The notes beneath the pieces are model-generated. The model ran no database searches. It saw only the letters and a program-made list of their open reading frames with translations, and was not told the DNA's origin. From assembly GCF_001039355.2 (NCBI RefSeq), contig NW_019775968.1, positions 1,313,105 through 1,377,104 on the forward strand: 64,000 nucleotides of DNA, read 5' to 3'. The stretch is from Lingula anatina (Eukaryota > Brachiopoda > Lingulata > Lingulida > Lingulidae). Positions 27,681 to 41,874 of the stretch are shown piece after piece. The position numbers were made by a program, and so were the translations under genes. Each line of letters starts with the position of its first letter. The first letter of the stretch is position 1.

Positions 27681-28915
27681 TTAAAGTTTTGCTGTATCCA
27701 GTTGCTCTTTATATTCCGTGAACAGTCTTTGGAAGCGCAAATTGGAACCAACTATTGGCAAAATTTCTTGTAACAAATGACGCTTGCCCAGGCCCTGTTG
27801 AATGAAACAAATATCCTTTTCAAACAAAAATTCAACCTTCAATCAATAATTTAAAAATAAATCCTCTAAAATCATAACAAGAAAAATTATTTTAAAAATT
27901 AAAATGAATATTGGCTTACACTCTGATCATATCACACTCACACGGACTTAATAATGACTTTCTTAGGTCAATAAAAATTATTTCTAATTTTGCGAGTTCA
28001 TCACAATCTATCGAAATTCGTTATGTAGCAAGTTAAAAGTAAAAAGGCCATTATCCCACTAAATAACTTACCAAAGTATGAGATTCCCATGACGAAGCAG
28101 TCTTGCTTTTGTACACTGGACCAAGTAGTTCATCACAAACCTCACGAATTTTTGCTTCAACACCTTAAATTGAAAATGCCAAAATATTGATGAGGAATAT
28201 GCCATATGTTCAGAGATATGATTCCATTCATTACAAAACACTGAAGGCAAAAATCTGCTATTTTCACTTAAATATTACACACACATATTGGAAATATCTC
28301 CATAACTATGCTCTAGTTCTGTACCTTCTTGCACTAGATATCTCATGTACGTCAATAGCCAAAACTTGTACTCTTGACTGGATTTCAATGCTAAGGCTGC
28401 TGCAACTTGGTTCTCCAGATGAGTCATAGTGGAAGCTTGCTGGGCCACATGTCCTGTCCTAAACAGCTGACCTGCTTGCTGACTGGCTCTGGAATGAAAA
28501 TATGATCAGGCTTCACAGAGAGCAACGGCCCTATAATCTGTCAAGACCTCAAACTTGATCTGTTCAATTCAAGGTAAATCCATAATAGTCGAAGAACATG
28601 TTGGGAAGGCATATTGTCTTTCATAAATAGGGAGAATGGGCCTGTCAATGAGCAAATGTGTACCTTCTCTCTCTCCTTTCATCCCATTCCCCCCCCTTTT
28701 CCACTTTCGGTTAAATCAAGTCAGTTACAGTCACCCTAAATTATAAATGTGTGCCATTATAAAGAGTTTACAGATATTTAATCTCCATCTACCTTTGTTT
28801 CTTCAGCTGAAGTGCTGACAGTGGCCCAGTCATTTTGTGTCCACCCTCCTTTGGTATACAGGAATGATGGTCAGAGCAGCTGGCCAGAGGGTCACCACTG
28901 GATGCAAGCTGGACC
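27681..28915 (-). CDS. HIRA: Orphan duplicate of the last four HIRA exons (copy A)
   Basis: Exon copies 28915-28793, 28488-28325, 28163-28072 and 27794-27681 encode the conserved HIRA C-terminus ([56 protein letters not shown]). They repeat 34351-33096 with mostly synonymous changes. The upstream HIRA exons are missing because the copy is cut at the N at 29066. Probably a second haplotype. Confidence 0.88.
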
Positions 28916-29065
28916 CTGAACAGATACTTAATGTGATCATCTTTCTTCAGGGGAATAATATAAAAGTGATGTTTGTTCATTACAAATAATGGGATTGGAC
29001 TGTAACAAGATTTAACCCAACCATAAGATATAACCGTAAGTTTTTTTTTTAAATAAAGACATTAT

Positions 29066-29288
29066 NATCAAGGGTAGGAAAATGCAAGTCAATTCGAAAA
29101 TCTGCTTGATTGTACCATTTTTAGTTATATCTTTTTTGCATATTTTGAAAACTCTTGTTGATTGCATTTTATAGAGCTTGTCAAGCACAAGACTGGTGAG
29201 GATGTCCCTTTTTGGAGGGGGGGGGATCCATACGAATCCAGCTGGTGGTACAATATCCGGAGGCTGTATTGCCTCTCTGATCCTCTAG
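29066..29288. other. N plus about 220 bp of non-homologous filler between duplicate blocks
   Basis: Copy A matches copy B up to the base before the N (AAATAAAGACAT). Copy B homology restarts at about 29289, in the polypyrimidine tract of CHAF1B exon 8. The filler between them contains a G run and no gene. Confidence 0.7.
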
Positions 29289-29300
29289 TTTTCTTTGCAG

Positions 29301-30116
29301 AAATGGAGACAGACCAAAAGGAGGTAGAAAATAATGAATTGAAAGAGTGGGAAAAGTATTCCACAATGTTCAAGTAAGTTTCTCTGTCAGAAAATATGTT
29401 TGGCAGAAAGAATCCAACAATTGTTGTCCAAAGTTATACTGAAAGATTGTTGTATAATGAAATTTTACTCACTTCAAATATTTGAAAGGCATACTTATTA
29501 TGTCATAAGCAAACTTAATAGCTATCTTTAATATGACATCTTATTATTTTCTTATGATTTTTATGTCATTCACAACTCTTATTTCATAAATAAGTATACC
29601 ATTTACAATTTTAAAGGAAAAGAGACATTTTAGATCTAAACTATTTTCCAGTTTGCCATACAGAGTAGTATTTGCTGTGGCCACAGAGGATGCAGTACTT
29701 TTATATGACACTCAGCAACCTCACCCTTTTGGTTACATTGCCAATACCCATTATCATCAGCTTAGTGATCTCACCTGGTAAGTGACAGTTCTCTCCTGTG
29801 TACCTTTCTTTATATACAGACACTGTTCAACACATGGCATTCACCCTATAACTGCCAAACTGCATTTTTGTGTTAAATTTAAATGTTAAATTTACCGAAA
29901 AGCTTTGTTTGGTAAAAAGGCAGGTTACTTATGAAAATCGTCAGGTCAGTTTACATTAAGGTTTTTTTTTTTTTTAAGTGAAAATTTCATTTTTCACACA
30001 TTAGCATTTTCAGTGTCTTTTATATCCCATAAAACTGAATCACTTGCTAGTTTTTCAATTTCCATGTTACCTGTAGTGCATTATGTAACAGTGCATTAGA
30101 ATTGGCCAAAACATTT

Positions 30117-30174
<58 letters not shown>

Positions 30175-32014
30175 TGTGTGTGTGTAATGTCTAAACATTT
30201 GACAGCTTTGCTGCCTTGTTTCCTGTATGGTGTCTGTATATTTGCCGGCTTTGCTGTATAGTTTTGCAACATAATTTCTATTTATAATAAAAGTGTGTGA
30301 GGATATATTTATTTGTTTATTATATTGTATCTATATAACTTAACATTTTGGCCAGTAAGTCTGATAAATCTATCTCTCTATAAAAAATTTATTTTGAAGA
30401 ATCTATATATATCCACATAATATCAGCAATGTTTTGACAAAAGTTCAATATGTCATTAGGTCCAAGGATGGGCGTGTTCTAGTGGTCGCATCAACAGATG
30501 GGTACTGCACTCTGGTTACATTTGAAGAAGGGGAGTTGGGTGAAGCATCTCAACACCTTTCCATCAGCACACAGAAGGTGGAAGAAGAAAAACTTAAGAT
30601 ACTGAAAGTATGTACGATATGCTATTATACCAGGCTATGTCACCCTCTAAGCAGGACAGCAATTGTTATTTATTCAAACTTTATATTTGAACCAGTAGAT
30701 AAAGAAGTATTAAACTTTAAGGATATTGAAATATGTGGAACATTTCTGAAATATATAAAGTAGTTTATTCTATAAATTAAGCACTAATATTGGCAAGCTG
30801 TTTCTTTCCAGAAGCAAAATGCAGACAAGCAAAAGCGCAGTGATGAGGCCATCTCAAAGAAAGTTGCTTCTACTATGCCACCCCCAACAGAGGTACAACT
30901 AATTCAGGTGAAACGAAAGGAAAACAAAAGGTATATTTGGCTTTCATCAATGTGTGCCATAAATAATAATATCACCATATAAATGTTTAAGAGCAAATTT
31001 TGCACATTCCAATGGGTTGATTGAAAAAAAAAACCTTCCCACTATATTGTCTGTAGGTGTTTAAAATTTCTTTGCTTCCTATATAAATGTGAATAAATTT
31101 TATTTCTCCAAGTGGTGACAGCCAACCCAAAAGAGTCAACTTAACTCCAGTGACAGGTGGTCAGGTGTCACAAGATGCACCCAAACCAAAGCGTGCACAG
31201 CTAATCACCCTGTCATCACCAGAGCTGCTGGATGGGAATAAGGTATAAGTGAGAATGGTTATTTGGTTATTAAGGCATATTTTTTTCAGATGAAAAGGAA
31301 TTCAAACAGGTTGACTTTCCTGGGACCCTAACACAGATTGATTCAATTTGTTTTAAACATGGTGCTGTATCATCCACTAAACTACAAAAGTTATTGTATT
31401 CATTTTAAGTGGAAGATTTCAACTTTAAATAGTCAAGCATTCTAATCATCAGTAAAGATTAGCGGTATAGATTGGGTCGGTATTTTTACTTTTCTTTTAG
31501 TAGAGTTGTAGTTTATTTGGAGAATGAATGATATTTGTGTAAACTTAATTTTCTTCTTCCACAGACTGAGGAAAAGAACATAAGCCATGACTCCTGCACC
31601 CAGGATCTCCAACTGGTGCTGGAAGTTTCTAGCGAGGATGAAACCGACCAGGAAAAGAAAACCAAAAAGTCGATGCAGACAGCATCAACACAGCCAGAGA
31701 CCTCTAAAGGCAGCCCAAGGCGAGTAGAGCTAATCACTATTGCACCTTCTACTCCGCCCAACCAAGCTACTCCTGTAGCTAGAATCGTACAGGATGAGAA
31801 CTCCAAAAAGACCAGCAGTCCAAGGAGAGTACAATTGATGACACTAGAGAGTTCTGTGGTTTCTGAAAATTCTAAGCAATCTTCACCAATGCAAAGTAAA
31901 CCACTCAAAAATTCCCAAGAAAATGTTGCCAGGATGAATGACAATTCTTCCGCAAGTGCACCACAGCCAAGAAGGGTTACATTAATAACTATTAAGCAGA
32001 ATGAAGAAAATTGA
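29301..32014 (+). CDS. CHAF1B: Orphan duplicate of CHAF1B exons 8-13 (copy B)
   Basis: Exon copies 29301-29373, 29652-29777, 30460-30607, 30812-30930, 31113-31242 and 31565-32014 repeat the CHAF1B C-terminal exons with intact splice sites and the same stop. Observed differences from copy A: EVQLIQ against EVQQIQ, PMQSKP against PIQSKP, SASAPQ against STSTPQ, LITIKQ against LTTIKQ. All five basic motifs are kept. There are no upstream exons: it begins after the N/filler at 29066-29288. Either copy could be the true 3' end of the gene. Confidence 0.88.
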
Positions 32015-33095
32015 CAACATATCTTGCAGATGTTTGTCACTTTTCATCTTGGATGAGGTCTGGATCACTTTGTCAGATTATAAATTTTTATGAAAAAAGT
32101 AAATAACATTTTGTGTGTATACCTCTAAAGGGCAAGAAGAAACAAGAAATACATCTAAACATCTTTATAAGTATTTTCTGCCACTCCAATATTTGGTTAG
32201 AATATATATCCATTTTATAAGGTGGCATTGCCCATGCCCATAAATGCATGTTGATGTGTATGTTGTTCATACTTAAAAAAGTATTTATATTGTATAAAGC
32301 AGTAGCCAAGAAGGCTTGTTGCAGGTCAACCACAACAGGAAAATATTGCCAGCCAAATGTTCAGTTTTCAAACATCGGTGTCTTACTCTTTCGCTTAGTT
32401 TGTTGTACTAACGGGTATCATGTCCATAACTTGTGGCAAGTGATCTGAGGACTTAACAGAATAATAATTTTTTATGCATGGGCCTTCTTGTTGTGAATAT
32501 TTTTTTGTCCAATATTTAGCCTCTTTTTAAGTTTCCATTGAATTCAATCACAAAATAACAGCCAGCTTTTTATTATAAAATCATTTTATTGTACTTCATG
32601 TACCTTTTTCAAATACAAGTGCTAACAAGCAATATTTGTCACACAAGCCTATTCACATGCTTTTAATTTAGAGACAAAGTCATGAAAACTTTACAGCAAA
32701 TGTTATTGCAACAATTTACTTTTACAACCTCTTTTTTTAACTATTAAGAACCCAGGCAATCAATTGGGTTAATTCAGCTGTTTCCCAAAGGTCCTGATCC
32801 CCACAATAGTGTTTGTTTTTATTCATAATTTTATTGTTTATTCATAATGCTCTAGAATTACCTAGGCAAAATTTTTCTTTCTTCCAAAGCGAAAATAATC
32901 ACAAGTTCTTGTGACATTAGTTTCATTGCAAAATGTGCTGGGTATGTCTGTAACTTGGATAAATGCCAAGGAAAGGTACAATATATATTTATATTAACTG
33001 GCCTTAGTACAATTTTCACCTACAAAATGTTAAAGATTTGTATAATAAAAAAGAAGCAGGTTTTCAGCAATAATTTAGACAATATTATCTTTAAG
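32015..33095. other. Convergent 3' region between CHAF1B and HIRA (copy B)
   Basis: Duplicate of 26631-27680 with small indels. It should contain the two 3' UTRs. No additional gene seen. Confidence 0.7.
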
Positions 33096-36000
33096 TTAAA
33101 GTTTTGCCGTGTCCAGTTGCTCTTTATATTCTGTGAACAGTCTTTGGAAGCGCAAATTAGAACCAACTATTGGCAAAATTTCTTGTAACAAATGACGCTT
33201 GCCCAGGCCCTGTTGAATGAAAAAAAATCCTTTTCAAACAAAAATTCAACCTTCAATCAATAATTTAAAAATTAATCCTCTAAAATCATAACAAATTTTT
33301 TTTTTTTAATTAAAATTAATCCTGGCTCACACTCTGATCACATCACATCACACTCACATTGACTTAATAACTTTCTTAGGTCACAGAAAAGAAAAAGATG
33401 TATGACTCTAAAAAAATTATTTCTAATTTTGCCAGCTCATCACAATCTATCGAAATTCTTTATGTACCAAGTTAAAAGTAAAAAGGCTATTATCCCACTA
33501 CACAACTTACCAAAGTATGAGATTCCCATGACGAAGCAGTCTTGCTTTTGTACACTGGACCAAGTAGTTCATCACAAACCTCACGAATTTTTGCTTCAAC
33601 ACCTTGAATTGAAGATGCCAAATATTGATTAGGAATATGCTGTATGTTCAGAGATATAGCTCCATTCATTACAAAGCACTGAAGGTAAAAATCCGCTATT
33701 TTCACTTAAATATTACACACAAATATTGGAAATGTCTCCATAACTATGCTCTAGTTCTGTACCTTCTTGCACTAGATATCTCATATACGTCAATAGCCAA
33801 AACTTGTACTCTTGACTGGATTTCAATGCTAATGCTGCTGCAACTTGGTTCTCCAGATGTGTCATAGTGGAAGCTTGTTGGGCCACATGTCCTGTCCTAA
33901 ACAGCTGACCTGCTTGCTGACTGGCTCTGGAATGAAAATATGATCAGGCTTCACAGAGAGCAACGGCCCTATAATCTGTCAAGACCTCAAACTTGATCTG
34001 TTCAATTCAAGGTAAATCCATAATAGTCAAAGAACATGTTGGGAAGGCATATTGTCTTTCATAAATGGGGAGAATGGGCCTGTCAATGAGCGAATGTGTA
34101 CCTTCTCTCTCTCCTTTCATCCCATTCCCCCCTTTTCCACTTTCGGTTAAATCAAGTCAGTTACAGTCACCCTAAATTATAAATGTGTGCCATTATAAAG
34201 AGTTTACAGATATTTAATCTCCATCTACCTTTGTTTCTTCAGCTGAAGTGCTGACAGTGGCCCAGTCATTTTGTGTCCACCCTCCTTTGGTATACAAGAA
34301 TGATGGTCAGAGCAGCTGGCCAGAGGGTCACCACTGGATGCAAGCTGGACCCTGAACAGATACTCAATGTGATCATCTTTCTTCAGGGGAATAATATAAA
34401 AGTGATGTTTGTTCATTACAAATAATGGGAAAGGACTGTAACAAGATTTAACCCAACCATAAGAAATGAATGTAAGTTTTTTTTTTTAAATAAAGACATC
34501 ATCAACTGGATATAATTGTCAAAGCTAGAGTAAGCCCTGGGAACCAATCCCTAACACCAGCAACCTAAACACCACACATAAATACCCTGGATTCCTCAAA
34601 AATTGCCATAAAACATACTGCAAAAGATCTCATTGTAATATCTCACCATGCCCCCATGTCTGGCTTGAAGGTGTAAGCTTTCCCTGTCGACAGTGAGATC
34701 ACTGGGATACCCTGGGCTGTCAACATGGAACTTTCTATCTGGACATTATTACCTGCATTATAAGAGTTTGAAACCATGTAAGGAATGGAGCTGTCAACAT
34801 GGAGCCCTCTATGTGGACATTAATATCTGAACTACAAAGATAAGCATCACAAAAGTAACAAACTAAAATGCTTATTTAATGGACATTATGTGCACTTCCC
34901 TCAAATATGTACTTGGAAGTGGATTCCCCCCCTCCCCCCCAAAAAAAAATTTTTTAAGTTCACAAATTATTTAAAATACATTTCTTAAATGTTTCCCAAA
35001 AGTATAGCATACCTGGTATTATTGATATGACAGATTCATTTTTTATCACAGCTGTCATGCTTTGAACATTCCTGAAAATGAAAATTTTATGGCATTTGTT
35101 AGTATCTTAAATATGACAGTATCCAAAAGCAAAATATATATCAACCAGAACTGAAAGTTGCTGAAAGTTAAACAATAAAAAATTCAGGGAACACAGTAGA
35201 TATCAACCAAAATAATGAGGCTCATCTACAATGCTAGTTTTCATACAAACAAAACTAGACAAAAACTAGATGTTACAAGGATGGTGCTCCAAAGAGCAAA
35301 ATACCAATACGTTTTAGCTTCTTTTACCTACAAGTCTACTCAACAATTTTTACATCCAGAATACAATAACAGATCGTTTTTCTTTATGTTCTACTTACCA
35401 TACATACAGACCCCCCTGTGAAGTGACAGCCATTACATAATACCCTATGACATGTAGTATAGAGAGCTGCGAGTGCAACATCATAGAGGGACACAGCTTT
35501 CGGCCAGCCGGGGAATAAATATGGAGACTGCTGTCTTCACAAGCACAGCAACATACATTACTGAAATTGAAGTAACATTATATCAATAATGAAAACTTAA
35601 TCACTGTATCATATTGACAAATATTAAGTGTTGAATGATTCTGAAATGATTTTTATTTCCTTGTCTTGACCTTTGTCATAAGATGTGACGTGAGTTTATC
35701 TGTTATACATTTATATTATATGGTTTTTATTAAGTATCTGGACTCACGTGAAAACTGAGATATTTACTAATGTAAATACAACCATGCATATACTCAACCA
35801 TATTCAGTAAATATACCTATTTCCTGCAATGACCACTCCTTTGCTAGCCAGCACACTCTCCCACTGCTGCTGGCCACCTTTTAGACACTTTACTCTGTGG
35901 AGATTACTGGGACCACCAACTACTTCATTTTCCAGAACCAGCACTAACTGGTCGTCACTGCCAACACTGCCCCCAATCTATGGGACAAAAAGAAAACATC

Positions 36001-39000
36001 AGCAACTCTACCACTATAACTGCTTCAGTAAACAACCTATAGGTTGGAAGCACTTGTGGCTAGGTTTTTCATTTTTTTTTTCTTATTCAAAAAGATTTCA
36101 ATATAGCATATTACCAAGGGATGCAAGAAGCTGCTACAATTCACTAACAACTTTATGCTTACTTTTATTACAGTGTACAACTTGTTATTTCTTTACCCCA
36201 TGTCAGAGTTACATACCTGCACACTAGCTGACTTCTCCACTTTAGGAACAGGCAGCTGAAGTCCTGAGGTAGAGTATATAACCCTAGTTTCTGTGGCACC
36301 CACAGCCTAAAATAGACAGATATAATGGAATTTCGATGTAATTTAATCCTGAAAATGGCATGTGCTATATATCCAAGTTTTAGACATACAGGTAATTAAC
36401 AAAGCTTGTCTTGTACAGAGACATAAGATAAAAGCCTCATCCATAACTGATAGAAGAAAATGAGTCTAAAATGTCATTGATGTGTAAAAATGTCCTGGTT
36501 TTATACTTACAGGGGCTGTTGGAGTGTGTAATACAGTCGCAGTTGCAGAAGCCCTGTGGATTTCTTTCTCCTTCCTGGGTCTCTTCTGACTTCCACCTGC
36601 ATCCAGCTTCCTTTTCACCGATATTTTGTTAGGTTTGTCCTTTTCTTTTCGTTCCTTATCTTTGTGTTTTTCACTTTAGAGAGAAAATATTAAATTATTA
36701 TCACCAATTTGTGTATGATCAAGAGTCAGGAAACTTACAAGAATGAAAATAGCATTTCTATATGTGTTACATTCCAAATCCAATGGATAACATCTATTAA
36801 ACAGTTGTAAGTGTATTCTTATTATGTAATCTTACTGTGAAGTTGCAGATCCTGGTTTCTTTAATGCCTCTATTCTTGCCTCTTGTAATGACATTGGCTA
36901 CAATGAAAAAGAGGTACATAACACGAGACAGAAAAGCAAACAAATCAAACTATAGATTAGTGAGGTTCTAAGATGTATTTTGTTGCAGTCAAATTGTGGA
37001 TCATGTAACTATGCACTTCAGACATCATGAAATAACTGTCCCAATAAAGTGTTTTATTACAGGGGGATCTGGCAGGGGATACTTAAGCATCCAGAAAAAA
37101 ACCTTCACCTTGATTGGTGTAATGGGACTGATGACAGCTGAAGGAGTATGTGGCTTATTACTGGCTGCCCCTGGGGTGGTGGGTACTTTGGCACCAGAGG
37201 CATCTACAACTGACTGTGACCTAGAGTTGTCAGAGTATGGAGACTTCCTCACAGGACCAGTCACCTCATTTCTCTTCTCTACAACTATTGTGCTTGGCGT
37301 TTCAGAGCTTGTAAATGTGGGTTCCTTTTGACCGAATGGTATTGGGTCATCACTGTTGGAAAAATTTTAATAAATTGACTTCATTTTCAGAAATGTAAAA
37401 AAATATTTAAATAAGAAGAGCAAACGTTTGATTAAAGGGATAATAACTGTTCGTTTGACCAAAAAATGAATTTTCCTGGAGTAAACAGCAATTTTCTCAT
37501 ACTTACCAATGGTTAACGAATCCATTTCTACATTCAAAGTTAGTCTCTGGTTTTTTTCTAAAAAGTTTTTTTCTTTTTTGTTATAATCACTATAGCCATC
37601 TATGTAGGTCACATGGTCTGACGACAAGCTCAGATATCAGAATAATAGCAATATTTGCTGTTTTTGTGGTAAAACATAAATATTTTCTATGAGTTGCTTA
37701 CAATGTTTTTATTGTGAAATAAAGATCTCATACGAAGAGTTATTATCCCTTTAAGTTGTTTTGACTAATCTATCAGTAAACACAGCCATTTTCTTAAATA
37801 ATTAATTTTTTGTTTTCTCAGAATTTTTTAAAGACATTTTGTTTACCCTGCAATATCTGCAGCTGCAGCGAGGAAGATGGGTGTAATTCGTCTCCTGCCG
37901 TCTGCAGTTTTAGTTTCAATCTGCTTATTATTAAGAACCTGAAATGAACACCAACAACTCTTCAGGTCACCCTTTCTGAAATCAACAATACCACACAACA
38001 GAGGTGATCTTAGTCATTACCACATCAATAAATTTAGTTTCTTAATGAATGATGTTGTTTTGAAAAACCAATCTGACACTGCATTATTTAATTTTTTTAT
38101 TAAAAAAATTAACACCATGTCTTTATTTTTAAATAAATCATAAAAACTAAACCAATACCTTGACAGGTGTTCCTGCTGGTGTGCCTCCATTGGCCACTGG
38201 GGTTGCTGGAGTGGCAGCACTACCTGGTGTTTTCTGTTTATCCCTTTCCTCTGTCTGCTTTTGCCGTAATTCTAACATGGCAGCAGTCTCTATTATCTGA
38301 TTGGCAACACAATTCCCGTTGGGGGCTGAGGCAAATGTCTTTCCATAGACTTTTTCTAATACCTGCATCTGTATGAACACACAGACATATAATAAATAGA
38401 GTAAATTTCAGAACAGTGTTATTAACCATTTTTACATGAATAATGTGCACTGCTTAAACCAAAATAACACGCAAAAACAAGTACAATGCTATTTAACTGC
38501 TACTTAGGGAATCTGCCACTAGCAAATACAATAAAAATATTAAATTCCAAACCTAGATTCATCTCTTCATCATATCTAGGGAAAAAGTACACTACAAAAA
38601 AAATTACATACGATTTAACCTAAAAGTTATGGCAATAACATGAAAGAGGACAACTCCTCAAGTTATAATGCAAATACCTTTTCATCAGGTGTTAATGGAG
38701 TGCCTATTTCCTCAGGTGAGAACTCCAGGTAAGCTACTGTCCCATCCCAAGAACAGCACATACACTCAAACCCAGTCTTGTCCCTAGAGCAAAACATAGT
38801 CCAGAGGCATTAATTCTAGAATAGTTACATCATAACCCCTCTTAACCTATCATTCTACGGCGCTTGAGTTACATTGTTGTAAAACTCTGACATTTTCTTT
38901 TTTTCTTCTTTTGTAAGAAAGAAATTTGAACTCCTGCATGAGCTTTGAATGACTCAGTTTCTCAAAAAAGGGACTCACCAAGTTATATCTAAAATGGAAC

Positions 39001-41839
39001 TGTTGAACAGATCATGGGTAACCACCAGTGGCCTTTTCAATGCGGTTAACTAAAAAAAAGGTAAGCTAAGTTAAAATAGAAGCATTTTAATATAGAATGC
39101 CACATCTTTGTAATCAACTGCCGATTCCAAAAAAATATTTATATAGCTTTGGGGATTTTTTTTATAACAACACTCAGTGATCAACATGAAGCATTGAATA
39201 CGTATATCATACATACATATATCCATAAGATTAATATATTTTGGTAACTTTGTTGGGTATTACTGATGGTAAAAACTGAATAATGATTTAATACATTGAT
39301 AATTGACAACGGAATGTGGTCACTATGGATAGACAACCAAAAAATTAATCTGAATAGTAAAATGGAAAGCAAAAACTAATTTAATTTACTAATTTAATGT
39401 TGATTAGGATAAAAATTCTCATCTATCAATGCAAGTTATAATTACTTTCTTACCCAAATAGATATTGACCGATCTCTACTGCCTATTGCACAACATGAAT
39501 ACTGCTGGGGCTAAAAGCAAAAAGCACTTATCAGTTGGTACACAAAATAACACTTCTGTTCATCAGTTTGTATTTTTGCATTTCATTTTTGTTAACAGTA
39601 CTTTTGTCAAATAATGTTATCTGAACGTAAGATCAATAGCATATAATTAACCATTTTAGCCCTCATAACATTATAAATAGTTACACTGAATCAATTGATT
39701 ACATTTTATTTTACTCACCTTATCAGCACCTTCAGAAATCTTTTTTGAAAATAAATTAGGATTGAATCGCTGAAATGAAAGAGCATTTTCATAATAAATA
39801 GAATTTTACCCATAAATTGAGAAGGTCACCAAACCTCTAGGTAGAAATAAAACTCTTATTAAAAAACACATGTCCTATTTCACCTCCACTGAAACAATTA
39901 CTTTTGAACAATTAACCATGGTAAATACAATTTGCAAATACTGAAATGAAAAAAAAAAAGAAATTACCACTACAGTAACAGCTTTTCTGTGGCCAACAAA
40001 GTCCATGTTAGTTTTCCATCCATCCCTCTCTATAATCTGTGCTGTTGGTCCAGAGTTGTTCATAGCATGGGCAGAGACCACATAGAAGCCATCGGGGGAC
40101 CAACCCAGACGCAAAACATGGGTGGTACCACCACACTGAAAAACACAGAAAAGATGGCAGTGCATTTACATTTCACCGATACAAAAATTAAACACATTTC
40201 AGAGATTTCCTTCAAGCATAGGTATTTTTTACTTTAAGAACTTCCGAAATTGAAATCAACCACAAAAAAGAAATTTTCTAACCACTTCTACTTTCCTCAC
40301 TGCATCACAATATATATCAATTATATAAAAATTATTTGATTTTGATTATTTCTATTTCATTATTTTCCTTTATGTAATTACCATTGACTTACTTCTTCAA
40401 AAGGTTCTGTGATTGCTTTTTCTTGCTGCCAATCTGATGTTCTCCAAACCCGGATGGTTTTGTCATCAGACTAAAATAAACATTGAATATTTATAGGCTT
40501 CTATTCACAATATAACACAAATATTCCAGATACAGCTCTTGAAAAGTTATCAATTGGATGAGAGTATCTAAAATTTGTTAGGAATAAAATCAAGATCTAT
40601 TTACCTGGGAAGCTAAGTAGGTTCCCACTGGGTCCCATGTCACTCCCTTAACAAGACTCCTGTGGCCATTCAATACAGCTACTTGTTCTTGTATGAAAAA
40701 AATAAAAAGTTCATCATAATATACTATTAGTGTGTTAAAATACTTGGAACTAAGTACCTGTAATCATTAATACTTTACCCAAGATTATTTATCAGGCCTA
40801 CCCAACTACCAGACTCGGCACCGAATGATCCTGAATTCACCGGTATATCAGACCACACTACCCGTTTTCAAGGTGTGTGTCTGATCGCATTACACAGTAT
40901 CATACCCTGAACAAATTTTGAGTGGTGATGCAATGCTTTTCAACCCTGCTGAAAATCGTCACTATCACATCGCGTACTAGGCAAGATCAGCCTCGCGTCT
41001 GATACTGTGTAATGTGATCTGACACACACCTTGAAAACGGGTAGTGTGGTCTGATCTACCGGTGAATTCAGGATCATTCGGTGCCAAGTCTGGTAGTTGG
41101 GTAGGCCTGTTTATGGTTCTTTGTGACAGAATAACTTGCATTCCCCCAGTAGTAAATCTAAGATAATTGCAAGACATATTCTTATCTAATCTTGCTCATG
41201 AAAATGTAAAATAATTTAAGGCAAATGTATCACTGACCTAGTTCAAAACTAAAATTTTACCATAATAATCAAGTGACCCCAGTATAAATATGTTCCCATT
41301 TATAAACTTTCAATTATTACCTGGAAACTTCTGTGCATTCCAGACCACAATAGTATTATCTATACTACAGGTGGCCAGCCAGACATCATGGGGTGACCAG
41401 GCAAGGTCTAGAACATCTACCAAAACCAATTATCATGGTGTAATACTTCAAGAAAGATATATTGATGAATTTGCATCATTATGACATGATGTCCCTTTCT
41501 AAAAGAAAGCCTGATACAATGCTTAATGTAGAGCTGTCATAAAGAAAACTATTCAAAATTCTTAATGTTTTAAATATGTTTCAGAATCCAAACTTCTTTA
41601 TTACATATATCTGATTTTGTCACCATATATAAACCATAACCTATTCATCTGCTTCATGTCAATAAATGACAAATGTTTGTAAAAGCATTCCAACAAACCT
41701 CCAGAGTGACCGCGCAATGTAAATACACATCTCCACTGCTCCACATTGGTGACAGTTCCTGTAGAGCCAAACACTGTAGAAGGACCTGCATATCTGAAAA
41801 ATAAATAAATAAATAAATTTTCACAACAAAATGCCTTGA

Positions 41840-41874
<35 letters not shown>

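Larger units (their letters stand above)
23950..34500. repeat. About 5.1-kb tandem duplicate block spanning CHAF1B 3' exons and HIRA 3' exons
   Basis: Segments 23950-29065 and 29289-34500 are nearly identical across exons, introns and the intergenic region, in the same orientation. Differences include a small insertion in copy A (near 24120-24135) and T-tract lengths. The arrangement places orphan HIRA exons in front of orphan CHAF1B exons, which makes no sense as functional genes. Confidence 0.88.

Noticed and set aside
29200-29285. Possible short gene or RNA in the filler after the N at 29066
   Set aside because: Only a G run and weak inverted words; no promoter, ORF or RNA fold that can be supported by eye.
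27681-34500. Two genuine tandem CHAF1B/HIRA paralogue sets
   Set aside because: Copies are cut mid-gene at single Ns with unrelated filler, and introns are as similar as exons; allelic redundancy explains this better.
37367-37627. Minus-strand open frame in a HIRA intron
   Set aside because: It falls largely inside the TTAA MITE and is not shared as a conserved frame by the other copies.
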